NCBI GenBank assembly: GCA_021495925.1
Contig: JAKEKT010000006.1
Span: 124,001-188,000, forward strand
Length of the DNA stretch: 64,000 bases
Reading direction: 5' to 3'
Source of the DNA: Diplodia intermedia
Taxonomy: Eukaryota > Ascomycota > Dothideomycetes > Botryosphaeriales > Botryosphaeriaceae
This document shows, one piece after another, positions 21,983-35,304 of the stretch (positions are counted from its first letter, which is position 1; every line of letters begins with the position of its first letter). A program made the translations under genes and the position numbers. The notes beneath the pieces were generated by a model that saw nothing but the letters and a program-made list of their open reading frames with translations, was not told the DNA's origin and searched no databases.

Positions 21983-23727
21983 GGTCCACCGAGGCGTACA
22001 GGTTTCAACGTCGTGCCTGGAGGAGTGGGCGTCTTTGGATTGAGTGGCGGCGGGAGCTGGCGGACGAGCAGCAGCTTGCGGCGGCGCAGAAGAAGGCCTG
22101 AGGCATCGACGGCGGGCACACGCGACGCATTTCGTTGTGGCTGGTGTGCTGATGACAAGGCAGAGGGGAATGACGGAGCGCCGCTCCACAGAAGACGGCA
22201 GAAGCTCCCCCTCCTCCAGGCCCCAGGGTCCCCTCGTCCCCTCCCAATGCTTATTCCCGCACCACCTCTGAGTGATCTTCAGCCACCTTTCATTTTCCTT
22301 CATTTGCTTGATACCTGTGCGCACCAAACTGAGTCCTGTGCGCCCCTTCTCCTGTTGCTCTATGAATAAATACATCATGACTGCACTCGCCAAGACCTGT
22401 GGCAACCGACAATCTGCTGACACGGGCGCACTCCAACTCTCATGACCTTCCAAGCCAGCTCGAGCAGACTTTGTTTTTTTTTCTTTTCTTTTCTGTTGGT
22501 GTTTTTCCCTCCACAGCGTTCGTGCATTCTTATATCTATGTTGCCACGACAACGTGTCTTTTGGTTCCTGATGGGCCAACAGGCTTGCCCGAAAATGCAA
22601 GGGCTGTCACTATTCCTATTGGTAGCACAAGTGACCAGTAAGGACTGTGGACCCTTAATTCTTATGGCATAGGAAGAAATACCGGACAATGTCATTCTTA
22701 CCAAGCTCGTTAATGAGCAGTACGTTTATCTGCCGTCAGATGCAGCACTGAAATCAAGCGCTGTCCGATGCCTACTCTACCTGGTCTCCACAAATCGTCT
22801 TCAGATGTTTCGAGAACCATCTATTCTGCACACTGGAACACCCCCTGTTCTGTCTCGGGCTAGAATAGGACAGTTCCTCAACTAACATCTGCTTTTCCTT
22901 TTTCCGGTCCCCGTAGACAAAAAAAAATCTCGGTCACCAGTGTGCCACCGGCAGAGGGCTCCATTGTCTGCCAAGAGTGCCGCCAAGCTACTTTCACAAG
23001 CCGCTCCACCCCGGTAATTTTTGAAGGTTGCGCTAGGTCGGCATAAACGCAACTGCAGAGCATCGGTTAGTTCCGAAAGCAATGGTCGTGCCTGTCCCTA
23101 ATTCGTGTCACCGGCAAGCGTCTTGAACTGCTCGGCAAAGCTCCTTGTTCCCACTTGAACCTTTATGCTCGACCAGCGTTCAGGATGGTGGGAGAGACGG
23201 GAAAGAAAAAGAAGCAAGCAATCAAGGCATTGGGCAAGCAAACGCTCACGCGGAAAGTATCATCACACGCGTACTGCAGCTTATGCGTCGAGGATCAACA
23301 GTCGATTGGCCTTCGCAGCCTTCGCAGTCCCGTCGATGCAGGCGTGCAGTCGTCAGCTGGACGAGCCCCCACCGCTCCACCCGACAATAAAGGCGCGGGG
23401 TTGAGCTACTCGTCCTGTGATATTCACCTTTGATGCGGGGCCTCGGCGTTGCACCAGGCTAACGAGAAGCCTTGTTGCATGTGATTAAAATAAAATAGGG
23501 GCAGATAGTAATACAGTATGCAGTGAAACCAATGTTTTCCTTTTCAATGCGGATGAAACTGAATGAACGGTTCCCATGTTCGACCTGCTGAAATTTTAGA
23601 CCGTTCGTGGTGCAATGACGAGCGCTGCCCATTCTTGTTGCTTGACCAACTCCTACCAATGCATCCTTCGCTAATGCGCATTAAAGGCTATTTGTGCTGA
23701 AAAGAAGAAATCGAGAAGGTGGCAATT
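21983..23727. other. Intergenic region (1.7 kb)
   Basis: Promoter region of the IKS1-like kinase and 3' region of RIC8. Several overlapping short frames are present but none has conserved-looking sequence. No RNA gene or repeat of note was found. Confidence 0.5.
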
Positions 23728-25519
23728 TTAGTCAGGAGACGTAGGCTCGTCGCTGTCCGAGAGCTCCTCGATGCGTCCTGATTGGATCATTTCCTCGACC
23801 GGATTCTTGACATCGACAACACCTGTAGCTTTGAGTCTGCAGAGCCGGTCAGCGAGATGATTGACATGGTTAGATTGCGAGCATACCTTTCAAACAGAAC
23901 GAAGAGTCTCTCGGCTTCTCTCTCTTTTTCTGCGTCCGTCATGGGAGGGCCCGTGTCCTTGACCTCCTCGGCGTCCCATCTTTGGCCTGTGATGGGGTTG
24001 AATGCCTTGGCCTTTTCCTTGGCTTTGTCCTTCTCCTCTTCCTCGCCATCTTCAGCAGCCCCATTCCCATTGGCGAAAGCCTCCATGGCGTTCTCCGGAA
24101 TAGCGATGTTGTGACTGAGGAGAAAGCCCGACGCAAATCCGTAACCGACATTATGAACGAACGTCGATGCATCCTTGTCTGAAAGCTCGAACAGCATCGA
24201 CGAGATTTGGCTACGCAGGTTGGGCAGCATCGCCGCTGTGGACAGATTCAGGAGGCGAGATGACAGCGTGTCCGTATCTCCGAGTGGCTTCTTCCGATCA
24301 TCCTCCGTCGGCAAAAGGAGCCATTGCATGTACTTTTTGACGCTCTCCGGAGCGAATTCGTAGATCCGTCGGATGAGGGTGACCAAAGGCGCGGCGACTT
24401 GGTCCAGCTCGGCTTCCTTGTATGCGGCAATCGATTTGTCGAGCAGCTCGCAAAGGTGCGCGGCATTGGTGTTTTGGTCCCATTTCGGGAAGACGTTGGA
24501 TTTCTTGTCGTCCAAATCAAGGTTCAGAAGGGCATTGATCAGGTAACAGATTGGCTGCTGCAGCGGTGGAGTGGGGACCGGCGCTCGGGAGAGGATCTTG
24601 AGGAGGTCGGGCACGGATTTGGTGAAGATGTCGGTGAAATCCGGATAGAAGTGAGTCAAATTGAATACGAGCTTCAAGGTTTCGGAAAGAGCCATGTCGT
24701 CCATTGGCGACGAGTTCTGCTTCTTGCCATTCTTCGAATACCGCTTGGAATGCCGGTAGATGCTCTGCGCCAAGTGTCAACGAAGCCCTGCACGGGCTGG
24801 TAGTCGCGCACCGTACCTGCGTGATGGCGTCGCCCAATCCCTTTTCCCTGACCAAGGGATCGAAGTTCAAGTTTGTGTCGTAGGTTAGGAGAAACAGAAT
24901 CCGCGACGTCAGGAACTCATCGTCCGCATTGTCGCTCTGCGCAGATTCAGTGGTGCCGACCAGCTTCTTGGTCGATGTCATACAGACCTTCAGCTTCTCG
25001 GCCGCCTTGTCCGCGTGCCCCTTGTCCACCAGAACCTGCCTGCACTGCGGCTGCAGGAGCAGCGCGTTGGCCAAGCAGCGCAGGGCCTCGCGCGAGGTGG
25101 CGGTGGAGGTGCTGTAGAAGCCGTGGCACGCCAGCGTGTCGATGCCCTACGAGTCACATCTCAGCATGCGCATCCAGTGTGTGGCGGGACGAGGCGGTGA
25201 GCGGCGTACGTCGGGCGTGAAGATGGGGTCGGCGTCGCGGACGTCGCGGCCGTAAATCTTGATCTGCTCGAGGGCGGCATTGCGCTCTGGAGGAGGCGCG
25301 GGTCAGCGCATGCTGGCGTGAGGCTGAGCGGGAGCCGGCAGACTCACGATGCGGCAGCAGACTCGAATCGTCCAGGTCGGCGCGCAGCTGGGCCATCAAC
25401 ATGGACACCTCTGCTCGCTTGTCTGGCTAACGTCAGCGTGCAGTCGGCGGGGGTGGCGGGCAGCGCATACTGTCGCCTGCAATGGAGGCGGCATAGGCGC
25501 CGTTTGTGTTGGAAGCCAT
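23728..25519 (-). CDS. ric8: RIC8 (synembryn) guanine nucleotide exchange factor
   Basis: Non-receptor exchange factor and chaperone for heterotrimeric G-protein alpha subunits in the cytosol and at the plasma membrane. Six exons, 25519-25471, 25422-25348, 25286-25210, 25146-24817, 24764-23887 and 23836-23728, sum to 1518 bases and 505 residues, a normal size for fungal RIC8. The protein is a string of armadillo-like helices (for example TSREALRCLANALLLQPQCR and EEFLTSRILFLLTYDTNL-type segments). Near the C-terminus it has the diagnostic NPITGQRWDAE. The end is acidic (IEELSDSDEPTSPD), a region phosphorylated by CK2 in animal Ric-8 proteins. All five introns are 48-63 bases, GT..AG. It is divergent from RIF1 with 775 bases between start codons. 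Confidence 0.95.
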
Positions 25520-26294
25520 TGTGGCATCGAGGTGAGGGTGGGTGGTGGAGAGGGGTCGGTGGTGTCTGGCGGAGCAGCGGCGGGCGCGCTGGGCTTTACA
25601 TTAAGGCGGGCACACGGGGCTGAATCTTAGGTGCGGCAGCGAGGAAATGGTGGGTCCCCGCATTGAGTCGCTGCTGAGTAGTGATCCGGCCTGGTTGCGT
25701 GTCCTGGACGGGCATGCGAGCAAGTCAGCCTGCGGCCATCCTTGCCCGCCTTGCACAGGGCTGCTGAAGTGGCCGGCACGCATCCAGAAGAAGCAACACA
25801 GCTGGCGGTGGGCAGGGGGCATGTGATGCGCTGCGTGGGCGGAGCGGACCCGTGGCCCTCATGCGGACGCAATATCGCACAGGAGATCAGCCAGCACGGA
25901 GCGATCGTCAATGACGCATGGGAGTGCCCGCACTGCGGCCTGCGAGGGGAGAGCTGCGCGGCAGGCGGCGCTGCAGCTGGGATCCCTGCCTCAGGCCGCC
26001 GCGCGCTGCGAGACAGCACAGGGCCCGAGGCGCGCGCCCCGGATTTCAATTAGGCTGCCGCACCAGCACTGTGGGCCGGGGCGCGCGCGGCTTCCGACGC
26101 GACTTCGCGTCGGCGCGTCGGACGCGGCGTTTGCTTCACTGCTTGCTGGCTCAGGCCCAGCCGCCTCCAACTGCTGCCGCCCCGACTCACGCCTCAAACA
26201 GCGCGCAGCCTCCGCCGCGGCGTCTCTCGCGCCCTCTCCTGGCCTGCGATGCCCTGACTCTCTCTGCCGAATTCTTTTTTCTCCCCGCGCAGCA
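25520..26294. promoter_or_regulatory. Divergent RIC8/RIF1 promoter
   Basis: GC-rich 775-base interval between two divergent start codons. The RIF1 frame is open upstream to an ATG at 25911, but this extension is Ala/Arg/Pro-rich and not domain-like. Just before the RIF1 ATG the sequence TTTTTTCTCCCCGCGCAG resembles a 3' splice site, so a 5' UTR intron is possible. Confidence 0.45.
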
Positions 26295-29200
26295 ATGACG
26301 CCGGTCTCGCCGACCACGTTGGAGAGCCTGCCTGTGCGGCCGCCAACGCCTCCCCGCGAAGCCGACAAGTACATCGACGAGGCCATCCAGTTCTTATCCG
26401 ACAGTTTCGAGGTCGAAGATGCTGTCGGCGAGGCCCCGGGCACCGCAGCGCCGGCCTATGTCAACACTCCGCCTCAGCAATCGCCAGCATCTTCCGCCGA
26501 CCGGGCCAATGATTCCGCAAGACGTAAAAAGGTCGACTTTTCCCCTTGGACTGCATACCACAGCGCCAATGACATTGCAACTTCACGCCGTGGCCTTCCC
26601 GGCTCTCCACTCCGGCCTCTGCCCCAGCCGCGGGATCCCAGGACGCTAAAGAGCATTTTGAAGGCTCACGACCCTCCGGCCACCCAGCCTTCAACACCAA
26701 CTTCCGGACAAGCTGCAGGGACCCCGAGTGGATTCGCAACGATGATGGAAACGTTGGTCAAGCAGCTTGCTGGACAGTCCCGGCTGCATAGGGTCGATGC
26801 GTACATGGCACTGGTCACTACTTTGAAAACATACGACGGCAAGCCAGATGCGAAAACCCTCGCCGACAAGATGGGCCTCTTGGCGCAGTTCATGCAACGC
26901 GACATGACTGCGACAAATAATCAGACCGGTGGCTTGGATGTCCAGCTTGCCCTTCAAGCGATCAAGCTATTTGTCGCTCTCCTGGAAGCTGGGCCGGTTG
27001 CAGAGCGCATCCCGGATACATTTCGCACTTTCTTCCTTGACAAAGCCATTGAGACATTCGGTGACGCAACTGCTCCGAAGCAATGGGTCAACCACGTCCT
27101 TCATGCCTTTTCCCAACAACAATTCGGCAAGAGCATGAATGTGGACCGCGCCAACCGTGCCGTCACTGCGCTGAAGGATATCGAAGATCGCGTCTCTGGC
27201 AACAATGTCGTTATTTGCAGGATGATGGCCTACCGAACTCTGCTGGGCCAACAAAAGCTTGTCATGATAGACAGGGCCTCGGACTGGATCCAGAACGTTT
27301 TCCATGGACTGCTGAGCAGTAATAAGGACATCCGCATGCGCGCCGTCGAGTTGGGGACTGTGACAGGCATCTCTGTTGGTAAGGAGGACGAAAAATTCAA
27401 GGTTCCTCGCACTGCAATGGAGATATTAGCGAAACCGATCGACGATGGGCGGACCTACGGAGACTACTTTACCGATCAACTCGTGGAAATGCTCTCGAAT
27501 GGCGAACCTGCACAACACGTGCCGCTCATATGGGCATCTGTTGTACTGCTGTTAAGAAACCAGTCCCACAAGTTCGAGGCCTGGAAGTTGCTCCGGCAGT
27601 GGCTGTCCGTTTTCCAGCAGTGTGTCAACTCCAGTAATAAGGAAGTTGCCATCCAGGCAAATGGAGCATGGAATCGATTTGTTTACGCGGTACGACCGAC
27701 TCAACACACCTCATTTGCCTTCAGACGTCTTCTTCGACAAGCGCTTGTAGCCCAATTCGAACGAAAAGGCAATGACAAGGATGGTCAGCGCATGAAGAGA
27801 TCTGCATTTTCGAGCTACTGCAATCTGCTGTACTACTCTCTCTCTCCAACAGCACCCACTGAGCAACTAGACCTCTACTGGCAAGAGTTCGTTGTTGAAG
27901 TCCTTCCAAAAATGGTCAAGAGGGACCGACGGAGTGCTCTTATGGCCTGCAAGGTTCTAACGGCACTCTTCAAGCGGAATCGAACCAAACTATGGAGGGA
28001 AAATCTGGCTGTCGAGTCCACAACAGTCACCCTGGACAACATCATCGCTCTGAATCCTCGATGGACGCGCCAAAGACTAGGCAAAGTTCTACAACCCTTC
28101 GAACTTTGTTTCGCATCGGCTCCCTGGACAAACAATTCCCCCTCTGAAGATGTCGCACCGGAGGCTCCAATCAAGACAATGTGGACATCCCTTATGGCTA
28201 CAGTGGCAGAAGCGGGGAGTAAGGAGGTTACAGCGTCTATGGAATTCAAAGAGGCATGCGCACACATCTTGAATCTCCTCCATCGCTTCTGGACAAATTA
28301 TCCCAAGTCACTCTGCCAAGATGATGGCTCTGGTCTGACTTGGATCGAGAAATTCGCCTTTGTTGTTCTTACCGCAGTGGACCAGCTTGGACCTGGCTCG
28401 TTTGCGGATCCCATATTATCGCGTAACCCTGGCGGAGACTTCGAGGTTGCACCAACGCCCTCACATAGACCACACTCTCGCGGATGCTTGCAGTCCCCCT
28501 TGCTACATCTCCTTCACCTCTTCACGAACAACGTCCCTGCCGGAATCGAGACCTCTGCTCGTCTGCAGCTCTCAGGACAGCTCCTAAAGCTCTGTTTCGA
28601 GGCAAAACCATCAAGAAAATCTAAACTCGAGCTCCTCCGGAATTATGTTCAGGTATCAACTTCATCTGCGGATGAACCGTTCAGGTCAGGGACCTGGCGG
28701 GATTGTGCTGAGCTCGCCCAGCTATGTTTACGGAATTCTGGCCTTCCCACCGCTGCCGATCGTGCTTCCCAATCGCTCGGAGAAGAGTACCACTCTGTCC
28801 TAGAAATTCTTGCGGGGGGGTTGCATCACGGCACAGAAGATAATCTTGTTGTTGCTGGTGCGCTTTACGAAGCATTCGTCTCCAGAATCCAACACGAGGT
28901 AAACGATGGCGGTGGCACGGCCGCTGTTGCGCTCTCCATTACGGAACCGCTAGCCGAGCGACTCCAATCGCCCCCCTCCAGCTCTAACGGCGATGCTGTA
29001 ACACAATATTCGACCTTACTTCTCCGGCACGCGGAACACCCCAAGCATCGTAAGATGGTGGAACAAGCCCGTAGGACTCTATGGAACGTAAGCACGGGTC
29101 CCCAAAAGCCATCAGAATTCGATCCGTTCAACCATCTTTATAAGATGGTTGTTTCACGGTTGCAATGGTCTTACGAGGCCCTGGAAAATCTCAGGGGTGA

Positions 29201-32186
29201 CCTTGTCATTGAGTTCTCCACCGAAGTGGGCGCTCTCGTCCAACGGTGGCCGACATCATTCGCAGCTGTACTGCTGCGGAAGATTCAAGACGGGATCGCC
29301 GTGTGGATTAGGGATTCCGAGCGGAAGTTAGCAGGTGACACAGACGAAGCAAAGGGAGGACGCAAAGCGGTGAGTCTTGACGGGACAACTCTTGGCTAGA
29401 GGAACTTTTCGCTAATCGCATCCAGGTATACGCTCTGTGGAACATTGTCATGACCAAAATGGAAGCATTGCCGCGGCATGACCACATGCTTCTCAAAGCC
29501 CTGGAGGCTCTGGTTACTGCTGGATTGCGTAGTGAGCGACAGAGCATCGTGAATCGGACTATTGAGATGTGGAACAAAAGTTTTGGGTCGCAAGCTACTC
29601 TGAAATACCCGCCCAGTGTTGAGAAAAGCTTGCGTAGGTTGCGGCCCATTGTGGATCTTGGACTGCCTGAGTTCCCCGATCTTCCAAGCGACGAGGTAAG
29701 TGGAAGAACCTGTCAATTATTGCACTTCAGTTAAAAACAGGCACTGATCTCGATAGGAACTGGAAGCTCCACCGACCTTCGAGGATTCGCAAGAGGATAT
29801 TGTCGCAGAATCTGTGAGTTTCGAAAGTCATGGACCTCCTCTGGTCCGTCGTCTCGAGGAAGGCGCAATCTCGTCGCCTGCTCAGTCAGTTCCAACGCCA
29901 AGTAGACGGGCGCAAAGCTCTTCCGCACCGAACTCGAAAGCAAAAGCGAAGCTGCGCCACGATGACTCTCAGATCGACTTCGCGCCAATCGAATCATCTC
30001 CAATGGGTGGAGACTCCATGGACTCCCAGTTGCTGACGGATCACCAAAGAGAAGTCAGGGAGAGACAGCATGACACCGCTGCTATGTTTCCTGACATTAG
30101 CTCTAGCCCTCCCAAGCAACTGAAAAACAAAACCCCAGAGCTCTCGGCATACGGCAGACCTGGACAAAGCTACAGCATCTATGAAGATGCAGAGCCGAGG
30201 TCTACTCCACTCCTCAATCTCCAGGAATACGCAGGACAGCAAGAAGTTCCTAGCTCGTCTCCAACCCCAAGATCGCGAAAACAAGGGAATGCTGAGGAAA
30301 CCGCCATGGCACCCTATGTGACATCATCGACTACGGATCATCTCTTCGATACAAACATACCATCCTCCCCGCCAGACGTTGACGATGAGAACGACCTCCC
30401 TGGTGATCCTAGCGTCATCAAAGACAGCTTTGTGGCGCATGACCGGGGAGTTGAGGGAGTTGCTGGGCAGAGCTTTGGTGATCTGGAGGAGCTTGATGAG
30501 GATGTGGTCGCCCAGCTTGTGGGTGACGTGTCGAACCTCTCCGACACCCGTCCGAGCATGGTGCAGCCGCCTTCCTCGTCAGCATCGACCTCCGATGATG
30601 ACAGCGAACTGGATTTATCAAGCTCTGAAATCAACGAGGAGGTATCCCAGCAGCTGGAAAACGAGGTGATTGCTCAAGCACTCCGCCAAAGCCGAACCTC
30701 CTCAACTACGCATGGCCAGGCTTTGCCCGATGACACAACAATTGACGGAGAGCAGCAAGGACTGCGAAGTGCGGGCATGTCTGGTGATGAGCTTTATGAC
30801 ATGCCTCAGCATGACGAAGGTGTCAGCTCTTTCGATGACATGGCTGCGGGTCTCCCACAAGGGACTGCAGGCTCGTTTTCGCAAACAGTTCGCAACAAGA
30901 TCGATGTGGACGAGGCTCAAGATGCACTTTCCCCTACTGAGAAAGACACCTCATCTATCGACCTTCCCATTCGAGCTTCCCCGGGCAAGACTAGGCCGTT
31001 ACCTCAGCCGGCCCCGTCAAAGGCTCCTGTTGATGAGACAGTTGTAGAAGACTCATTTGCCGCCATGGACTCGGAAAGGGCTCTGCACAATGGTTTCAAG
31101 GAATCAATACAGCCCACGCAGCAACCTCCACACTCAGGGGGGAAATCGAACAGGAAACAATCGGGCTCCCATAGGAAACGCAAGTCCTTGACTACAATCG
31201 ACGATATCAAAGCTAAGAAGCGTTCGAAGAAAGATTCTTCCCCGGCCTTTAAGCTACTGCGGGATGGCGACAGCCGCGCTGCAACCGACTCAGATAGCGA
31301 CGAAAGCATTTTAAGCAACATCCAGGTGGATAGCTTCAGCACGGACGAGTCTCTCAAAGAGGTTGAGGATAAACGTTCTCAGTCCCCTCTATCGAAACAA
31401 GCGCCAGGCGGAACTTCACAATCAAAGAGCAGGAAAGATGCAAAGCCTACGGAACAGGCATCGCCCTCTTTAAGGGCTTCACCGAGACTGTCAGGAGTAG
31501 CACCCAAATCGGCGCCTACGCAATCACGTACAAGGAAGTCAAGACTTTCCCAGCCGCAAACGACAGGGCCGGGCGCGGGCGAAACCCAAGACGTAACCGG
31601 CCACGATGACGATGGTATTGGAGAGGTACCAGCACGCAAGAGAAGGAAGGGCCGGCCGTCTAAGAGTTCGACTGTTCGGAAGTCGAGCCAGACATCTAAC
31701 TCGCCATCTGCTGTAGGGAGCCGCCATGGAAAAGCTCCTGGAAGCAGCCACTCTTCGCCACGCACAAGCTTCGTGCAGACAGAAGAGTCGACAGATGATT
31801 CTAGGGCACGTGGAAGCAGGCGTAGCGGGTTATCTCAACGCAAGGCGAGCGGTGAGGTCGCAACACAGCAGAAAAAGCGAAAGAGATCATACGAGAAAAC
31901 GGAAGGCGCAGGTAGCACAACAGGGCCTGAAACGCAGGCAAGGCGGCAGGCGGCAGAGGGGGCAAGCCAAGGTTCTACAGCGGGGCGTGGCCACGAGGAC
32001 GGGAATTCGCAAAGGCCAAAGGCTCAGCCGCAGAGCATAATCCAGCGGCTCAGACGGCTGTTGGCGGATTGCAAAAAGGTCGTGTTGCGTCAGGACGACG
32101 TAGCGGAAATCGACAAGATCATGCTCGAGGTCAAACGCGAGGTGAACGCAGCAGCTCAACGGGGGGATGAGCAGTCGGGGGCTTAA
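26295..32186 (+). CDS. rif1: RIF1 homologue (telomere length / replication timing)
   Basis: Large nuclear chromatin protein that recruits PP1 phosphatase to restrain origin firing and, in yeasts, acts at telomeres. Exons 26295-29369, 29426-29695 and 29757-32186 encode 1924 residues. The N-terminal half (about 150-1100) is a Rif1-type helical repeat region (NNVVICRMMAYRTLLGQQK, SNKEVAIQANGAWNRFVYAV). The C-terminal 800 residues are a long Ser/Asp/Glu- and later Lys/Arg-rich disordered tail ending in a short helical segment (SIIQRLRRLLADCKKVVL). Two PP1-docking motifs sit close together near the N-terminus: KKVDF (RVxF type, Val80-Phe82) and SILK (120-123). ATG 26295 has a favourable context; the in-frame ATG at 25911 would add 128 low-complexity residues. 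Confidence 0.92.
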
Positions 32187-32858
32187 TAGGTTGCATTGGG
32201 TAGGAGTCAGGCTGGGGGACAAAAAGGGACACAGCATGCATGATAGACGACAGGATCACTTGATGTAGTTACACGGACTGGCTGGCCCTGGACGGGCCTT
32301 GTAAATCAACTGGTATATGGGTATCATCTACCGAGCTGTGGCTCATGCTGTGCTAGCGGCGGCGGCGGTGCCATCAGGCAGTCGGCATGACATCATCTCC
32401 CGCGCCGAGGCCAGGCAGAGGCACGACGCATGAGGGAGGGCCGGTTTGGGCAATGGCTGGGGCTGCAGGGCTCGGCAAGCGAGAGAGCGCTGTGAGACTG
32501 AAACCGGGGTGCGATGCTTGGTGCTTCATCCTGGCGGCGCGGGGCTGGCTCTGGCGCCGCACGCGATACGGCGCGCTGCCCCTCCTTCGCCGATCGAGCT
32601 TCATCCACCATCGCACCTACCATCACCACCGCCTCCGACTCCAGCAGACGCCTCTCTGCCTCACCGCCAACTGCTCGGCAATCACCCGCCCTGTACATAG
32701 ACGTGCGTCTTCTCCGCCGCTAAACGCCATCAGACCCGGACCCTCAGTCCTTCAACCTCTCACATCTGCTCTCTGCCCCACCGCAACCGACCGCATCCCG
32801 CCGCCATCCTCCTCTCAACAAACCCCGAATCCCAAGCTACCAGCCACAATCCGCAACA
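32187..32858. other. Intergenic region
   Basis: 3' region of RIF1 and promoter of the epimerase. It becomes strongly C/A-rich over the last 250 bases, as in fungal 5' UTRs. No gene was found; an overlapping frame at 32387-32950 is not domain-like. Confidence 0.5.
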
Positions 32859-33985
32859 ATGGTCGAGCGTTCGCACAAGCCGCAGCCCCTGCCCAACGCC
32901 GCCGCGGCCAAGTCGAGCGGGCCCCAGCCCGTCGTCGAGATCAGCGATGACAGCTCGCGCATCACGGCCAAGCTGCCGACGGGCGAGAGTGTCGAGGTCA
33001 TGCTGTACGGCGCCACCGTCACCTCGTGGAAGAACGCCGACGGCAGCGACAACCTGTTCCTGAGCGAGAAGGCCGCCCTGGACGGCTCCAAGGCCGTGAG
33101 GGGCGGCATTCCCGTCGTCTTCCCCGTACGTACACGACCTTCAATCCTTCATTCCACGAGACGACGCTGACTTTCTGGGGTCCCCAACAGGTCTTCGGTC
33201 CCCCGCCCGCCGACCACGCGACGTCGGCGCTGCCGCAGCACGGCTTCGCGCGCACGTCGCGGTGGGAGTTTTTGGGCAAGAGCACGTCCGAGTCGGACAC
33301 GGCCAAGACGGGCGCGCCGTCGGACGACACGGTCAAGCTCGACTTCGGCCTGTACTCGTCGAACCTCAGCGCCGAGGCGCGCAAGGCGTGGCCGCACGAC
33401 TTCGGCCTGGTGTACAGCGTCACCCTGGGGCCCGGCAGCCTGCAGACGGTGGTGAACGTGCGCAACGAGGGCCAGCAGCCGTTCGAGTTCCAGGTCTTGC
33501 TGCACACGTACCTGAGCGTTGCGGTGAGTTTTTTCAACGGATCCATCACCCTTGTTTGGCAATCCAATTCCGGGGACTGACGTGAGTTTTTTCTTTACTC
33601 GATACAGGACATCAGCAAGACGAGCGTCACCGGCCTCCTCGGCGTCGCGTACACGGACAAGGTGCTCGACGCCAGCACGCACACGCAGTCGGAAGCCAAC
33701 CTGACCATTGCCGGCGAGACGGACCGCGTCTACAGCGCCATCCCGCAGAGCACGACGTCGGTGCTCGTCGACAGCAAGCCGCGCTACGACGTGGTGCGCG
33801 ACAACCTGCCCGACACGGTCGTCTGGAACCCGTGGAAGGAGAAGGCGGCCGCCATGAGCGACTTCGGCCCGGACGACGCGTACACGCGCATGGTGTGCGT
33901 CGAGGCGGGCGCGGTGAAGCAGTGGACCACGCTCGAGGGCGGCGAGACGTGGGAGGCCGGGCAGACTATCAAGAGCTTGCTCTAA
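32859..33985 (+). CDS. Glucose-6-phosphate 1-epimerase (YMR099C-like)
   Basis: Cytosolic hexose-6-phosphate mutarotase that interconverts the alpha and beta anomers of glucose 6-phosphate, with an aldose 1-epimerase fold. Exons 32859-33125, 33191-33523 and 33608-33985 give 325 residues, close to the roughly 300 of the family. Family motifs are GATVTSW, VRGGIPVVFPVFG (spanning intron 1), LPQHGFAR, LLHTYLSV and MVCVEAGAV. His194 and Glu299 are placed as the catalytic pair; their spacing of 105 residues is what I recall for the yeast enzyme (His159/Glu264). Both introns are phase 0 and GT..AG. ATG 32859 follows an A-rich context (CGCAACAATGG). The N-terminal 25 residues are a low-complexity extension. 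Confidence 0.94.
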
Positions 33986-35304
33986 AGTCTAGGCTAGCAT
34001 TGACGGGGAAAAAGCAGACAAATCAAAATGGCCGGATAACGAGATATCTATGACTACGGGGGTTGGAGGAGAAAATGGGCCTCATTCGGTTGGACATGTG
34101 CGGGATCACTTGGAAAGGATCTTGTGAGCACATGGTTTCCCTATTCTTCTCTTCTCCTTGCGAAGTCTTAAACGAAGATAACGATGTAGGAAACGGAGAT
34201 GAATTTTCTTCTCCAGATGATCTGAACGTTCAAGTGATAGCTGGAAAGGTCCGGCTTGCTTCATCAGTGTTTGGCAGTAAACTTCTCGTGTTGAGTTTGC
34301 GGACGGAGAATCTGCTCTTGAAGCCCAATTAAGCGAGGGCTTTTGATGCTCGGGGAAGGATCCCAAAGCAGACGATGATACCATCCGTCGCCTCACATCC
34401 ACATAACCTACTCGCCATCATGCAAGCGCAGAACCGGAAGGGCAGTTCGACTTGCTGCTCATTGGGCTCACTTCACTTGACCTGTCTACATGCCTGTAGA
34501 TCGGATAAGAGGGACATGTAACTCAATACCATGCATTTACCCGATTGGGAGGCAAATAGGCAAAATCTTTGCAAACAGGCAAAGAAGCTGATCCTCAAAC
34601 TAACAACGAGCCTCATCTTTGTTTGTCTTTGACTGTTGACCACCTCGGCCGAGACCGACGAGGCTCCCCCCACCTGCAATCACGGCTTCGAACGAAGAAT
34701 TCATAGAAAGCTCTTGGCGCCTGCTGTAGTCACAAAGTGGGGAAGCGGGGCAGTACTATATACGAGCTTGAACTGGCTTGGCTTGGCTTGGCTCGGCTTG
34801 ACTCAGAGAGGCGGAGCTCAAAGCGAGACAGGTGCGGAGAGCGGAGAACTTGAAAAGAAATCTTCGGGTACACCCTTGGAATCTTGGATCCTGGAGGGAC
34901 GAATTTCTGGTTTCTGAATGTCATGATACCACAAGGCGGCTGGGATTAGCTCTCGGAACTCGTGGTTTGCCGCGTTCCGGCCCGGCAGAGCCTCTTGATC
35001 TGCAACAGTACTTATCCGGCGCTTGAATAGTGTTAAATTAGACAAGAAATCAGCCCGCAGCTTACTATGTAGGGATATGAAACAAGTTTTTGTGCCTCAG
35101 CAGCCTCGATATCGGTACGATAATAACGCATTGCCACTTCAGTAAGCACCTTTAACAAAAGAAAAAACAAATGAGCTCAATGAGTGTATGTGGCGGAAAG
35201 TATTGAGACGTTGAAAAGAACACATTGGAGGAAATACTGATGAGCTGAGAAAGGAACCATATCGTAAAAGCCATAGATCACCGTCCACCTTGAATACTCC
35301 GCCT
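33986..35304. other. Convergent intergenic region (1.3 kb)
   Basis: Between the 3' ends of the epimerase (plus) and the 1021-residue protein (minus). No credible gene. It holds a GGCTT-type pentanucleotide run at about 34775-34799 and an AT-rich tail. Confidence 0.5.
34775..34799. repeat. (GGCTT)n minisatellite
   Basis: Five consecutive GGCTT units, the fourth reading GGCTC. A TATA-like word lies just upstream (about 34757), but no plausible downstream ORF uses it. Confidence 0.75.
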
